NCBI GenBank assembly: GCA_023614405.1
Contig: CM042688.1
Coordinates: 442,856,028 to 442,920,027 of the forward strand
Reading direction: 5' to 3'
Source: Avena insularis
Taxonomy: Eukaryota; Streptophyta; Magnoliopsida; Poales; Poaceae
DNA length: 64,000 nucleotides
Both the position numbers and the translations under genes were made by a program. The notes beneath the pieces were generated by a model. It was not told where the DNA came from. It searched no databases and saw only the letters and a list, made by a program, of their open reading frames with translations. Below are positions 22,208 through 32,615 of this stretch, piece after piece. The stretch's first letter is position 1. Every line of letters starts with the position of its first letter.

Positions 22208-22714
22208 TTACTCCTTTGGTGGTGGTGGTATCCTCTTGATGAGCTCCTTGATCAATTTCCCCAAATCCTCGATCTCAAAGGTGAGATTGCGAATAAGCTG
22301 CGAGTTTTGCTCAATGCGGCACATGATCATGTCGGGTTGCGAATTCCAGTTCTTGTGATTCTTTCCCCACTCTTCCTCGTTGAAGTCTTCTTTTCCTGCA
22401 TGGCTAGAACGAGGCAAATCCCAATTGGAGGGTAATTTCTCCTTGGGCATATTCTGGTATTGATGCTCATGGATAAGGGTATGGAAATGATTATTGGCGC
22501 GTGGGGGAAGTGACCTGGGATCTGAACGGTGACAAGGAGGCTTCCCTCCAATTGACATAGTACTGGCAGGGTTTGCCAGCACTCCAATTCTTGCAATGAT
22601 AGTGTCGGTGTGCTTTGCCTTTTCTTCACCTTCACTCTTGATCTCCTTCTGCTGCCCGGGGTCTTGGAGATCCTCCTCCATAGGCTCCTTCCCTTTATCC
22701 TTGGTGGACACCAT
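22208..22714 (-). CDS. W1 accessory ORF, conserved hypothetical protein, 168 aa
   Basis: An intact 168-codon frame starts at ATG 22712-22714. It opens with a Lys/Glu-rich charged N-terminus (S-T-K-D-K-G-K-E-P-M-E-E-D-L), has a central Pro/Ser/His-rich part, the motif L-P-S-N-W-D-L-P-R-S-S-H-A-G-K-E-D-F, and a C-terminal amphipathic helix with coiled-coil character (I-E-Q-N-S-Q-L-I-R-N-L-T-F-E-I) ending I-P-P-P-P-K-E. No signal peptide, membrane segment or known domain is seen. The W2 copy (47411-47911) keeps the same length, motifs and end, with several indels in multiples of three near the N-terminus, which favours selection on the protein in the source lineage. It sits where Athila elements carry the env-position ORF, about 100 bp behind an internal TATA box. 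Function unknown. Confidence 0.65.
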   Translation of the reverse strand: MVSTKDKGKEPMEEDLQDPGQQKEIKSEGEEKAKHTDTIIARIGVLANPASTMSIGGKPPCHRSDPRSLPPRANNHFHTLIHEHQYQNMPKEKLPSNWDLPRSSHAGKEDFNEEEWGKNHKNWNSQPDMIMCRIEQNSQLIRNLTFEIEDLGKLIKELIKRIPPPPKE

Positions 22715-22811
22715 TGTGCTTCTAAACCTTCAAAGAGTATGTCCTAGCAGAAACAGATCGAAACAAAACACGATGAAAACACGATATACGAACCTCGGGG
22801 GATCCCGGGGA

Positions 22812-22820
22812 TTATATATT
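22812..22820 (-). promoter_or_regulatory. Internal TATA box before the W1 accessory ORF
   Basis: The minus strand reads AATATATAA, 98 bp upstream of the ATG and downstream of a GC-rich segment like the one that precedes the TATA box in the LTR. W2 has the same box at 48012-48020. Confidence 0.5.
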
Positions 22821-23897
22821 ATGAAATTTCATATCAAAAGGAAGGTACTGGGAGAAAACGAGTCAGAGGCGGAGTCCGGTGTGGACTCACCACCTGGTGG
22901 CGGGGCCAGGTGTGGGCCCGCGCCACAGGGTGGTGTGAGCCATGCTGGCTCCATTTCCGTCCCTTTTTAGCTTCGTATCTTTCCTTATTGACTAAAAACT
23001 GCAACAATATAGTTGGATAGTATTTTCGCGGAACTTCTCTTACCGTAATCAAGTACCTATTCAAAACGGACTTGGTGTCTCTGAATTTGGTATTTAGTAG
23101 ATTCTTCTGGAGTCATCACTTGAATAACATCAATATCTTCATCTTCATACACTTATTACTTGAGTCATAAAACCCTTCTCTTCCTTATTACACCATTATC
23201 TGCACTTCCTGGAAATTTCTTTCACACAAAACTTCACACAATTCTCATTAGCAACATTAGTATAAGTGAAGTGAGAAAACCTTTTGAGTCCACTTTCAAG
23301 TGAAAACCATCAAAACATAAGCTACTGTAGCAAGTCCTTCCGAAGATGCAAAAATAATTCAAAAAGGAAATCGAATAAAGAAGCAAATGTAAGAGTGGCA
23401 AAATCTGTCAAAACAGACCAGTAGGTAAAGATCATTTTTTTCTAAAATCTTCTGTTGCTCAAATCAAAAAGTGCAAAACTAACAAAAGTTAAATAACAAC
23501 CTGGGGCAGAAGCACAAAAAATTACCGCTCAATCCGACATACAGAAATCTTTCATGAATGTTTACGGTGAAGCACAAAAATCTGTTTCAGGACAGCAACC
23601 CCCCCAAATCTTACTTCTCTCTCATCAGAGGTTGATCTTGACACAAAAACCAAACAAAACAGATAAGGAGCGGGTATTACTGAAGTAATAACTTCCAAGA
23701 CTCAAAGAAATAAAAACAAACTGAAAGCGAAAACAAACTTGGTTGTCTCCCAAAAAGCTCTTTCTTTATAGCCATTAAGATGGGCATGATAATTTTGAAG
23801 ATGCTCACTCAGGAATATGAATTGAAGTGAAAGAGAGCATTAAGAAGCAAAAATACACACATTTTAGTCTAACCCACTTCCTATGTAAGGGAATTTT
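22821..23897 (-). other. Non-coding region between gag and accessory ORF, W1
   Basis: A GC-rich island at about 22860-22960 precedes the TATA box. About 23390-23760 is a block conserved in W2 (about 48580-48960) and, in reverse orientation, in F (about 29950-30330). No coding frame is supported. Confidence 0.6.
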
Positions 23898-25283
23898 TTA
23901 AACAAACAAGTTGTTGAAACTAGAGGCTACTTGCATAAGAAGGCAAAAGAAGTGCAAAGTAAAAACTTTCAGCATAAAACGAGGAAACTTGATATTATTG
24001 AGATACATAAGAACACTTTTCCCTCTCTCATAGTAGCTTTCAGTATCATGCATAAACTTAAAAATATAGCTATCACAAGGACCGTCATAGCAATGATCAC
24101 TTATGCTAACAGAAAACACAGGAATACTAGCTCTCATAACACTACTTTGTGAAACAATATTAGAGGTATCCTTACAAAGGATAGTGTGTCCCTCTTTTTC
24201 ATATTTAGTGACAAAGTCTTTCACACTTGCTATTATAGGTTCATCAACCATTTGTTTATCAGGTTCAATAGCTTTACTCATACTTTCATTAACCATACTA
24301 GCTATCATAGAATGTTCCTTTACCTTAACTGGGAAAGGCATTTTCTCAATGTAAGGCTCAGGTAAGACATGATTAGTAGTATAAACTTCAGTATTTTTTG
24401 CAGGAACACTCTTAACAACATCTTTATAAGGTTCATGATACTTATTCCACTTCTTTTTAGGCACTTGAATGTAAGAAGCAAAATCCTTAAAATAAGAAGC
24501 AATAGCTTGTGAGTCTAGACCATAAGCATTTTTAATATTTTGAAAGTCATCAGTTCCCAAAAAAAGATTCAATGCATTCATAATCATAATTTATACCTGA
24601 CTTTCTACCTTTGTCATTCTCCCAAGCTTCAGCATTGTCTTGAATACGGTCCAGAAGATCCCATTTAGCTTCTTCTTCCATACGAGTGAATGATCCAGCA
24701 CAAGAAGCATCCAATAAATCTTTATCATGTAGAGGGAGCCTTGCATAAAAGTTATTGATAATAATATTGTTGGGGAGCTCATGAATGGGACATTTGAGCA
24801 TTAGTAACTTCAATCTCCCCCAAGCTTGAGTTGTACTCTCTCCATCAAGAGGCCAAAATTTGTATATTTGATTCCGATCTTTATGAATCTCACTAGGAGG
24901 ATAAAACTTTGAATAAAAGAGAGGCACTATTTCCTCCCATTCCAGAGCTTGACCATTCTTCAGCAGCTATACCATTCCTCAGCTCTTCCTTTTAGTGATA
25001 ATGAAAATAACTTCTTCTTAACTTGATCTGTAGTAATACCTGCACACTTGAACAACCCGCATAATTCGTGTATAAAGAGTAAATGATCACCGGGATGGAC
25101 AGTTCCATCCCCAACATAGTAGTTATCCATAACACGATCAATAATTCTTGTAGGTATTTTGAAAACATCATTATTAGCAGGTGGTGGCTTATCTACTACC
25201 TTAGCAGTGGTTGTAGCATTACCAAATAAGAAACTCAGCGAATTATCCATAAAGAAAATAAAGCAACTAGCAGAAGTAAACAA
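23898..25283 (-). pseudogene. W1 gag, broken into three frames
   Basis: Pieces 24960-25283, 24550-24927 and 23898-24587 together carry the Athila-type Gag. They show H-P-G-D-H-L-L-F-I-H-E-L-C-G-L-F-K-C-A-G-I, S-L-K-G-R-A-E-E-W-Y, F-Y-P-P-S-E-I-H-K, A-W-G-R-L-K-L-L and P-I-H-E-L-P-N-N-I-I-I-N-N-F-Y-A-R-L. Frameshifts fall near 24960 and 24560. The C-terminal part runs into a degenerate protease-like region (P-V-F-S-V-S-I-S-D-H) without the D-x-G-A signature. The sister copy in W2 has one stop only. The product would be a capsid protein; with no pol, the element would rely on a helper. Confidence 0.85.
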
Positions 25284-25334
25284 TACTCATAGTAGAAGTT
25301 TCCTTTACCAGTTCCACTCTCATATAGCGCTTCA

Positions 25335-25357
25335 CTCTAACAGCGGTGCGGAAAATA
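25335..25357 (-). other. Degenerate primer-binding site of W1
   Basis: Same position as the tRNA-Asp site of W2 (50481-50496), but several bases have changed and it is no longer a good match. Confidence 0.55.
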
Positions 25358-26271
25358 GTCTTGATGACCCACAAGTATAGGGGTGTATCGCAGTATTTTT
25401 GATAAGTAAGAGTGAACCCAACGAGGAGCGTAAGGTCTTTGGCTAGTGGTATGGATCATGAATTCTCTGCAAATACTTAGGAAACGGATTTTTAGGGGTT
25501 TTTGAGAAGGCAAGTAAACAAAATACGAGTAAATAAAAGACAGTAGGAATAAATGCAGCAAGTGGCCCAATCCTTTATGCAGCAAAGGACAAGCCGGTTG
25601 TATTACATAAGATGACCAAACGTTCTCGAGGACACATGGGAAGACTGTCAAGTGCTTTCGCTTCATATAGTTGATTAATCTTCTTTAGCTTGCTAAGTGT
25701 TGTGTGGGTGAACCTGTGCCAATGTACCGACCTTCCTAGGACTAATACATAGTTGTGATTATACCCCTTGCAAACATCTGTAAGTACAAGAAAGTAATTA
25801 AGGCAGAAAACTAACCACAACTTTAAACTCTAAGACCCTTACGTCCCTTGTGCAATGGTTTCCTAACGAGGGTTCAGTTTTCTGTCACTCCAGCAACCCC
25901 TACGATTAGTAGCCAAATACACAATGCATTCCCCTAGGCCCATATAGGTGAAGTGTCATGTAGTGGACGTTCACATGACACCACTAGAAGAAGTACACCA
26001 CAGCTTAAATATCAAACTATTGAATCTTTCTCAACACAACTCCACTACTAACAACATGACTTCTCCAATGTCCTCAAGAACAAAACAAAATACTCACAAG
26101 ACATCATATGGATCATGATCAGAGATGGAATAATGATGTATAACAATCTGAACATAAACAATAATTCAATGGTTCACTCAATAGCATCAACTACAAAGAG
26201 TAATCAACACCGGGAAAGTTTCCCCTATGAACTATGCAAGATTCAACCCAATTGTTACAGCAATATGGAGA

Positions 26272-26335
26272 TGGTGATGAGGGTGCTGATGGTGATGATG
26301 GTGATGATAATGATGATGATGATCCCGATGAAGTC
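26272..26335. repeat. GAT/GGT trinucleotide-rich simple repeat in the W1 5' LTR
   Basis: Runs of GAT and GGTGAT units, present in all four WHAM-like LTR copies (also about 19698-19745, 44795-44850 and 51416-51472) with copy-number differences. Confidence 0.8.
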
Positions 26336-26500
26336 CAGCTTGATGGTGGTGTTGATGGCGACGATCTCCCATCTCTGGGAAGGAATTCCCCAGGCAGAAA
26401 TCTGTCTCCCGGAGAGATCTTTCTCTCTCGGTGTTTTCCGCCCCGCAGATGCAGCGAAATCTTTCTATGGCCGCTCCCCGAGTCTTAGGGTTTCATGAGG

Positions 26501-26510
26501 ATAATATATG
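26501..26510 (-). promoter_or_regulatory. TATA-like box of the W1 5' LTR
   Basis: The minus strand reads CATATATTAT, at the same place as GTATATCAT in W2 (51646-51654), directly after the GC-rich part of U3. Confidence 0.5.
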
Positions 26511-26874
26511 CAAGAGGGGAGTGCCAGGGGTGGACCAGGGCGGCCACACTACCTGGTGGCGTGGCCTAGGATGGCCCGTGCCCAGGGGTGGTGTGGGCCC
26601 CATGTGGCCCATCTCCAGCCCCCCTTCTGGCTTCCTTCGTCTTCTGGAAAAATAGGATTTTCCGTATATTTTCCTGGATTTTCTGATCTTTGCGAATTTT
26701 GCCTCCATACAACACCTTTTTCATCAGAATCCTGACAGCAGCGGTCCATGCTCCAAAAGTCATCAACCATGCAAAAATAGATGAAATAACATAAGTATCA
26801 CCTCTCAATGCAAAATATATCAATGAATAATAGTGAATTATGACATATAATAGTGATGCAAAATGGACGTATCA

Positions 26875-28468
26875 GCCACCTTCTTGCTCATAAGCCTTAT
26901 CCTACTGTTTTACTTATGCATGTTTTATCTACCGATTGTTTAAAACTGTATTGTTTTACTATATGTCAATGTATTTATGGTAGTGGTTTGGCTCCACCAA
27001 ACTACTACACCTTGGTACTATTAAGTACAACCCCCTTGGTGACACCTACTTGTCCCTAGTAGAATAGATGGTGTATATCACCATAACCCTTTTGGAGACC
27101 CTGTTTTAGCCGAAGCAAAGCTGGAGGATCGGATGACCCCGGAAAAAGTTTTACCAAATGTTTTATGATAAAACCTTGGTGAGGTCGGACCTCCCAAGAG
27201 ATATTGATAAAGAAAAAGGTTTTGTTTTACAAAATGCTGAAGGAAAGATGGAGGAAAAAGAGTTTACGCACTCTTGCCTTTTGTAGTTTAGCTATAACAA
27301 CTTAACCCGTGCAACCACATTACTCTGGAATGGGACATGGCTGGATTTGATGTTTGTCTATTCTGGTATAAGCTGCCTCGTAACTACTACAGGGGATTGC
27401 GATCCCTCGAGGGTGGGCCTTGTCTGGACAAACGGTCCATGTGGGACATCAACCGGGAGTAGGAACGAAGGGTTTGTGGACCTCCACACGTTACTATGAG
27501 CCCCTCATTGAAAGCGCCCACTGTGTAAAGTGTAAAATGCGCTCCGGCTGGTCCTAGGTACCCGACGTCCCGGTTTGGAGGGGAATAACACTCATAGGGT
27601 AGGCACTTATATTGGAGTGGGCATCCGGAGAGTCTTGATTGGTTACTCGACCCACGATCGGTGAAGATCAGGGTAGTGTACCCGGATGGTGTGGGTAAAG
27701 TGTATAACCTCTGCAGAGTGTAAATCTATTCGAATAGCCGTGTCCGCGGTTAAGGACGGGTTGGAAAAACTTCTGTAGAGTGGTGCTGGTTTTGATTTCA
27801 AAAAGAATTTTTCGGAAAAGAAATGGCTTTGGAAATGTTTTGACCATGGGATGGTCGTAAAGGAGAAAGGTTTTGACCATGGGATGGTCGGAAGGAGGAG
27901 AAAGGAGTTTGGTCGTGGGACGACCTGAAGACGGGAACAATTGGCTGACCCAGTCCGAATGTTTTTCCTAAACTTTTCAAAAAGGTTTCCAAAATAGTTT
28001 ACAAAAAGTTTTCAACAAAGATATGTAGATGCTATATCTACAAGAGAAACTATTTGAGAAAAGAACCTCTCTTGGAGCTCTCCTACTACCACAGCCATAA
28101 AGCATATCCTCTTGTTATTACTGTTAACTTAAGGTGGTTTGCGAGTACATTCAAAGTACTCACCGGCATTGTCCCTGGCTATTAACTTGGTTAGATATCA
28201 AGAAGAGGTGAAGTTGACGGCTATGCGAGCTAGGACGTTCTCCCAGTCAGTTGCCTGTAGGTTAAGGCATGGATCGGGCTCTACGCTTGATGAAGTTCTG
28301 CTGATGATTACTGATGTAGCCATAATGGCATGTAAGGTATGACATGTATCCGCTTAAGTATGGATGTTTACTTTGATAATTGTCGGTTATGTGCCACGAC
28401 TAACTGATCATGGGATAGTGGTGTATGCATAACAGGGATTCTCGGAGGATTAATCCGGGGGCCCTACA
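26875..28468 (+). mobile_element. Fragment X: LTR-like piece of a Gypsy element
   Basis: About 1.6 kb without coding frames. It ends CCCTACA at 28468, after which the LTR of F resumes exactly (28469), so 28468 is its right terminus and GGTCC (28469-28473) a probable target duplication. A core around 27683-27765 resembles 38062-38130 of S1 (both have GTGTGGGTAAAGT and TAGCCGTG-type or AGCCGTG-type runs), which suggests a related long-LTR Gypsy family. Three small hairpin units lie at 27842-27925. The left part is off window beyond W1. Orientation is assumed to be as in S1. Confidence 0.55.
27842..27925. repeat. Three tandem hairpin units in X
   Basis: GACCATGGGATGGTC occurs at 27842-27856 and 27875-27889, and GGTCGTGGGACGACC at 27911-27925. 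All three are perfect 6-bp stems with a GGG loop, spaced 33 and 36 bp apart. Confidence 0.8.
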
Positions 28469-28825
28469 GGTCCTTTCTTTTATCATCAATCTACAACTAT
28501 TTACTGCTTTCTGTTTACTTTCTGCAAACTATTACTTTCTTCCACACAATACGCTTAATCCTTTGTTTTCAGCAAAACCGGTGAGATTGACAACCTCACT
28601 GTAAGTTGGGGGAAAGTTCGGTGGTTGTGTTGTGCAGGTTTCCACGTTGCTGCTGGCGCCGATAGTGCGCCCTGCCAAAGTCTAGCTAGCAACACCTTGG
28701 AGGTGTTTCCTTGCTCCTACTGGATTGATAACCTTGGTTTCATAACTGAGGGAAAACTTACTGCTGTGCTCATCATACCTTCCTCTTGGGGTTCCCCAAC
28801 GAGCTCGTTAATACACGAGTCAGCA
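28469..28825 (+). repeat. 5' LTR of F, 3' part
   Basis: Aligns with 33839-34195, with only scattered differences, and ends GAGTCAGCA like the 3' LTR. Confidence 0.9.
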
Positions 28826-28836
28826 AGTATATTTTC

Positions 28837-28854
28837 TGGCACCATTGCCGAGGA
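28837..28854 (+). other. Primer-binding site of F (tRNA-Asp type)
   Basis: TGGCACCATTGCCGAGGA matches the plant tRNA-Asp complement TGGCGCCGTTGCCGGGGA with three transitions. It starts 11 bases after the LTR, as usual for Athila elements. Confidence 0.8.
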
Positions 28855-29044
28855 GTCAAGGACATCTTCACAAGAGGAGTCCCTCATAACCAATCTCTTT
28901 ACTTTGTTATTTTTGTTTTGCTTAGTTTACTTTTGCTTTATTTGCTTGTTTGTTTATAAAAAAAACACAAAAAAATTAATTTTACTAGTTTGCTTTCTTT
29001 ATTAAAAAACACAAAAAAATTAGTTCTTATCTTAAGTTGCCATT

Positions 29045-29905
29045 ATGTCTAGCTTTGCTCCAATCACCATGTCACCTGAGGAAATGATTTTCACTTTTAA
29101 ACAAGGAACTGAAGAGAGTTTCAAAGAAGCTTGGTCTAGAATCTCTGATCTACATGAAAAAACTGAACCTAAAATGACCTAAAGCTTGTTCCTTAGCAGT
29201 TTTTACCTTGGAATTGCTCTTTGCTATAGATATGCTTTGGATACTATAGTGGGAGGAGACTTCCTCCAATGCAATGAGGATGATGCTGTTAATGCCATAA
29301 AGAAGTTGGTCTTTACTTACAACTTGCCTAGCAAATCTGATTCTTCCTTCATAAACATATTGGCTAGGTTGAATACTCTTGAGACCAGCACTACTAGTTT
29401 AAAAGATTGCTATAATAGACTTAGATAGCACCATGACTATGTTCCAATAAATTCTGAACCATCAAAGTTGCTCCCCACAGTGAAGATTGTTATAAATAAT
29501 GAAACTTTTCATTCAAGCTATGATATCATGTCTGAATTTTTTCTTATGCCCAAAGATATCTATGAATCTTTGAATCTTTGGGGGCTTTCTAAAGGAGGAG
29601 AAGACATATTTCTTGCTAATAATGCCACAATATTACCCATTGGAATAGCTGAAGGAGTGTTTACGAAGATCCTAGGGAAAAAGGTTTCTACTGATTATCT
29701 TGTTATTGAATGTGTAGGAAAAGGACAAATTACACTTGGAAGATCCCTATTTAAACTCCTTGGAGCAATAATAGATGTGGAAAAGGACACCATACACTTT
29801 GCTGCTCCACCAAATAATCATGTGTTCGCCAAGGTTAAGAATAAAAGTAAGAGAGGTAAGGGCAAGAAATTTGCTCTTAATGCTTCTTCATTTCGGAACA
29901 CTTGA
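29045..29905 (+). pseudogene. F short gag-protease remnant with two in-frame stops
   Basis: One frame runs from ATG 29045 to TGA 29905, interrupted by TAA near 29180 and TAG near 29427; 287 codons in all. The N-terminal part keeps a Gag-like E-S-F-K-E-A-W-S-R-I, but the usual capsid core is largely missing. The C-terminal 145 codons (29468-29905) have a retropepsin-like fold pattern (F-H-S-S-Y-D-I-M-S-E-F-F-L-M-P near 29507-29550, then I-T-L-G-R-S-L-F-K-L-L-G). The catalytic D-x-G is replaced by D-I-M, so it cannot be an active protease. A basic tail follows (K-N-K-S-K-R-G-K-G-K-K). Gag has clearly been shortened compared with F2. Confidence 0.7.
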
Positions 29906-30534
29906 TGCTTTTCTTGCTTCTTATGCCTAACTTAAAGGCATTAAAAAAGTACTTATTGGGAGATAACCCAAAAGTTTGAGATGAGTCTTGGAAGTTATTA
30001 ATTCAGTAATAACCTCTCCTTATCCTTTTTTTGCTTTTTGTGCCAAGAGTAACCTCTAATGAGAGAGAAGTAATGATTGGGAAAGTTGCTGTCCCGAAAC
30101 AGATTTCTGTGCTTCACCGTAAAAATTGGTATAAAATATATGTATGTCGTTTTGAGGCGTGAATTTTTTTGATTCTGCCTCAGGTTGTTATCTAACTTTC
30201 ATTAGTTTAACACTTTTTGATTTGAGCAACAGAAGGTCTTTGAAAAAATTGGTTTTTACCTGCTAATCCGTTTTGACAGATTTCTGCCATTATTTGCATT
30301 TGCTTCTTGTTGGTTCCTTTTTGAGTTCTTTTGGGGAATTGAGATTTTTGAGGGAAGTGATACAGTAGCTTGTGTTTTAATGGAAGTTTTATTGGTGTTG
30401 AAACTGAACCTAAAGACTTATTATCTTGAGTGTACTAATGTTGCTAATAAAGATTGTGTGAAGTTTTGTATGAAGGAAAAATTTCAGATGTATGGAGAGA
30501 ATGATGTAATGAGATGAAGAATGGACTAAAGCTC

Positions 30535-30544
30535 AAGCTTGGGG
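30535..30544 (+). other. Internal polypurine-tract-like site of F
   Basis: AAGCTTGGGG followed by ATGCC, about 2.1 kb before the terminal tract. Equivalent to 2490-2501 in A. Confidence 0.45.
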
Positions 30545-31289
30545 ATGCCACCCCGTGTCACCCCAAGAAATATTCAAGAGGTACAAGCGTCAAAGCTTTG
30601 GGATGCCCATGGCATCCCCTTCTTCATCAAAAAAAAAATTCCAGGTTTCCTCCAAACACTTCATTTTTCTTGTTTCATGCACAGTTGTGTTGTTCTTGGA
30701 GCGTCTTCTTTTTATTTTTCGTTTTGGTTTTTCATTTTCTTGGTTTTCATAGTTTGATGAATAAATTGGTTGGACCCCCTCTTTCATACATTGGTTTTCA
30801 AATAGTTTGGTTTGGATTGGAAAAGAGTAGGAAAGTTCATGCTTATGTGGTAAAAAGAGCTCGTTTTTGACTGTGGCCTATGCTTTGTCATGCCATGCTT
30901 GATATTGTTTTGGCTTTATACTTAGTGATCGTTGTTGTAGCATGAAATATTATAAACAATTGAGATTGCTTAATGTGCCTTTGAAAGAATCATGCATTGT
31001 TTTAGCATATTAAAGCATGGTATTGTGGTATTCTCCTTTGATGCTTTATTTCGGTTAACTTGGCGCATGCTCACACCATGTTATGACTGTCCCAGGTCAC
31101 CATAGCCTTTATGATCCTTTAGTTTTCGACTTGTAATATCACTTTCTGCTTTGATTAATGATGTTTTGTCGCTCTGCATGATTACCTCCATTATTACTCT
31201 CTTAGTTGGCCGCTCCCAGTCTTTTGCTAGCCTCCATAACTAAGTATGAATACTACTCATGCATCCAACTCCTAAAACCAAGTTATTCC

Positions 31290-32060
31290 AAAGATTCCAC
31301 CATACCTACCTATTAGCATTTGCTATTCCAAGTACATTCATGTTTTTATCTACCTTCCGAATTAAACTTGTTATGAGAAAATTACTGATTAAAGCTCTCA
31401 CGAACTTGATGGCACACTTTACTTTCTTGCACTTAATAAACTTGAACCATTGCGTCCATCTTTGTTGTGTATATTCTTGCACTTTATAAGTTGAAGTTAG
31501 CAGAACCATGTATCATGGGGAACACTTTCAACATTTCACTTGTACATTTTACCTAGTTGATATCATATTCTTTTGCTTATGGATCCCAACGGTGTGAAAT
31601 AAAAGGGGAACTTGTAAGATCATGGAGTTTGTATTTGTGTTAGAGAAATGCCTAGGACACTAGTCTAAGCCATGCCTAATGTTGGTGGAAACTTGCAGCA
31701 TAACCATAATGAGCACTCTATGAAGCATCCTCAATAAAAACCTATGCAAATAGCAAATACAAAGATCGCTGAGATGCTCATTGTCTGCTTGCCTTGTCGT
31801 TTTGATTATGGGATAGCTCCTGTATCATGTGCAAGGGGTACCCGTGGGTGGTTCTCTATGATACATATGTAGTTACAATGACAAGATCTTACTTGTGACT
31901 AAAGTTGTGTAGCATGAGGTTCGGTCTTCGTAAGTAAGGGGCATGAGATCTCAACTTATAACTTGTCAAGCATATCCTCTTAGTTGTGTCACTTTAACCT
32001 TAATCACCTAAAGATGCTTATGATAGGGGCAATGAGAGCTGAAAGCTAATAAGTACCATA
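31290..32060. repeat. Conserved 3' block, copy in F
   Basis: Direct match to 3434-4190 in A; reverse match to W1 and W2. Confidence 0.75.
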
Positions 32061-32601
32061 ATTTTTGGAAGCTCTTTATGAAACTTGATTCCCTACTTCC
32101 TTCTATGAAGGCTTTCTTTTACTTTTATGTTGAGTCTCCACCTTCTATCTTTATGGACCTACTTTGAGAGCATAGTGGCCATTCTTAGTTCTATGTGCAT
32201 TGTCCCAAGACTTGTTGATTGATGCATAATGTTGATATTGCTTGTTCTTGAACTATTTGTATCTAGTCACTCTTATGAACTTTGAAGGTGTCATATGCAT
32301 TTATGTTTGCTACTCTATGAGGGACAAGATGAATGCCACTATGCTATGTTTTCTTTATGTAAAACAAACAAACGTCTTGCAAAGCATTGTTATTCATGAA
32401 TCTTTTGTTTGTGTCTTTTCATGTTGCAACTTAGTTGCTATGTCTTATTGTTAGAACTTTATCTTTCATGCTATGTTGAAGTACTATGATCCCAGCTATC
32501 AATGTTTTACAAATACTTTGATCACGTTTATGATGGTGCATGTCACCTAAAAAATTATTCTTTCTTTTTATCACTTACCTACTCGAGGACAAGCAGGAGT
32601 T

Positions 32602-32615
32602 AATCTTGGGGATGT
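32602..32615 (+). other. Polypurine tract of F
   Basis: AATCTTGGGGATGT lies directly before TGATACGTTG at 32616. It is a weaker tract than in A. Confidence 0.7.

Larger units (their letters stand above)
19488..26874 (-). mobile_element. Element W1: WHAM-like non-autonomous Athila-lineage Gypsy element
   Basis: Read on the minus strand: 5' LTR 25362-26874, degenerate primer site, gag remnants (23898-25283), conserved non-coding block, internal TATA box and accessory ORF (22208-22714), conserved 3' block, polypurine tract, partial 3' LTR (19488-20291). The remaining 700 bp of the 3' LTR lie left of element A, outside the window. No RT or integrase is present in 5.07 kb of internal sequence. 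It is a sister copy of W2 but more decayed. The right flank is GCCAC (26875-26879); the left one is off window. Confidence 0.88.
25362..26874 (-). repeat. 5' LTR of W1
   Basis: 1513 bp. The minus strand begins TGATACGTCC and ends GTGGGTCATCA. It contains a GAT-rich repeat (about 26272-26335) that differs in length from the other WHAM-like LTRs here. Confidence 0.92.
29906..32601 (+). other. Non-coding middle and 3' region of F
   Basis: About 29950-30330 matches (reverse orientation) the post-gag block of W1 and W2. AAGCTTGGGG at 30535-30544 is an internal polypurine-like site. About 31290-32060 is the conserved 3' block; an antisense frame of 67 codons (31306-31509) lies inside it. The plus-strand frames near 30514-30870 overlap one another and show no protein-like conservation. 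No gene is supported. Confidence 0.6.

Noticed and set aside
26234..26488. Asp-rich 84-codon ORF (also 51382-51633)
   Set aside because: Antisense to the WHAM-like LTR and created by the GAT simple repeat.
28139..28342. 67-codon ORF in X
   Set aside because: Isolated, no motif, within an LTR-like fragment.
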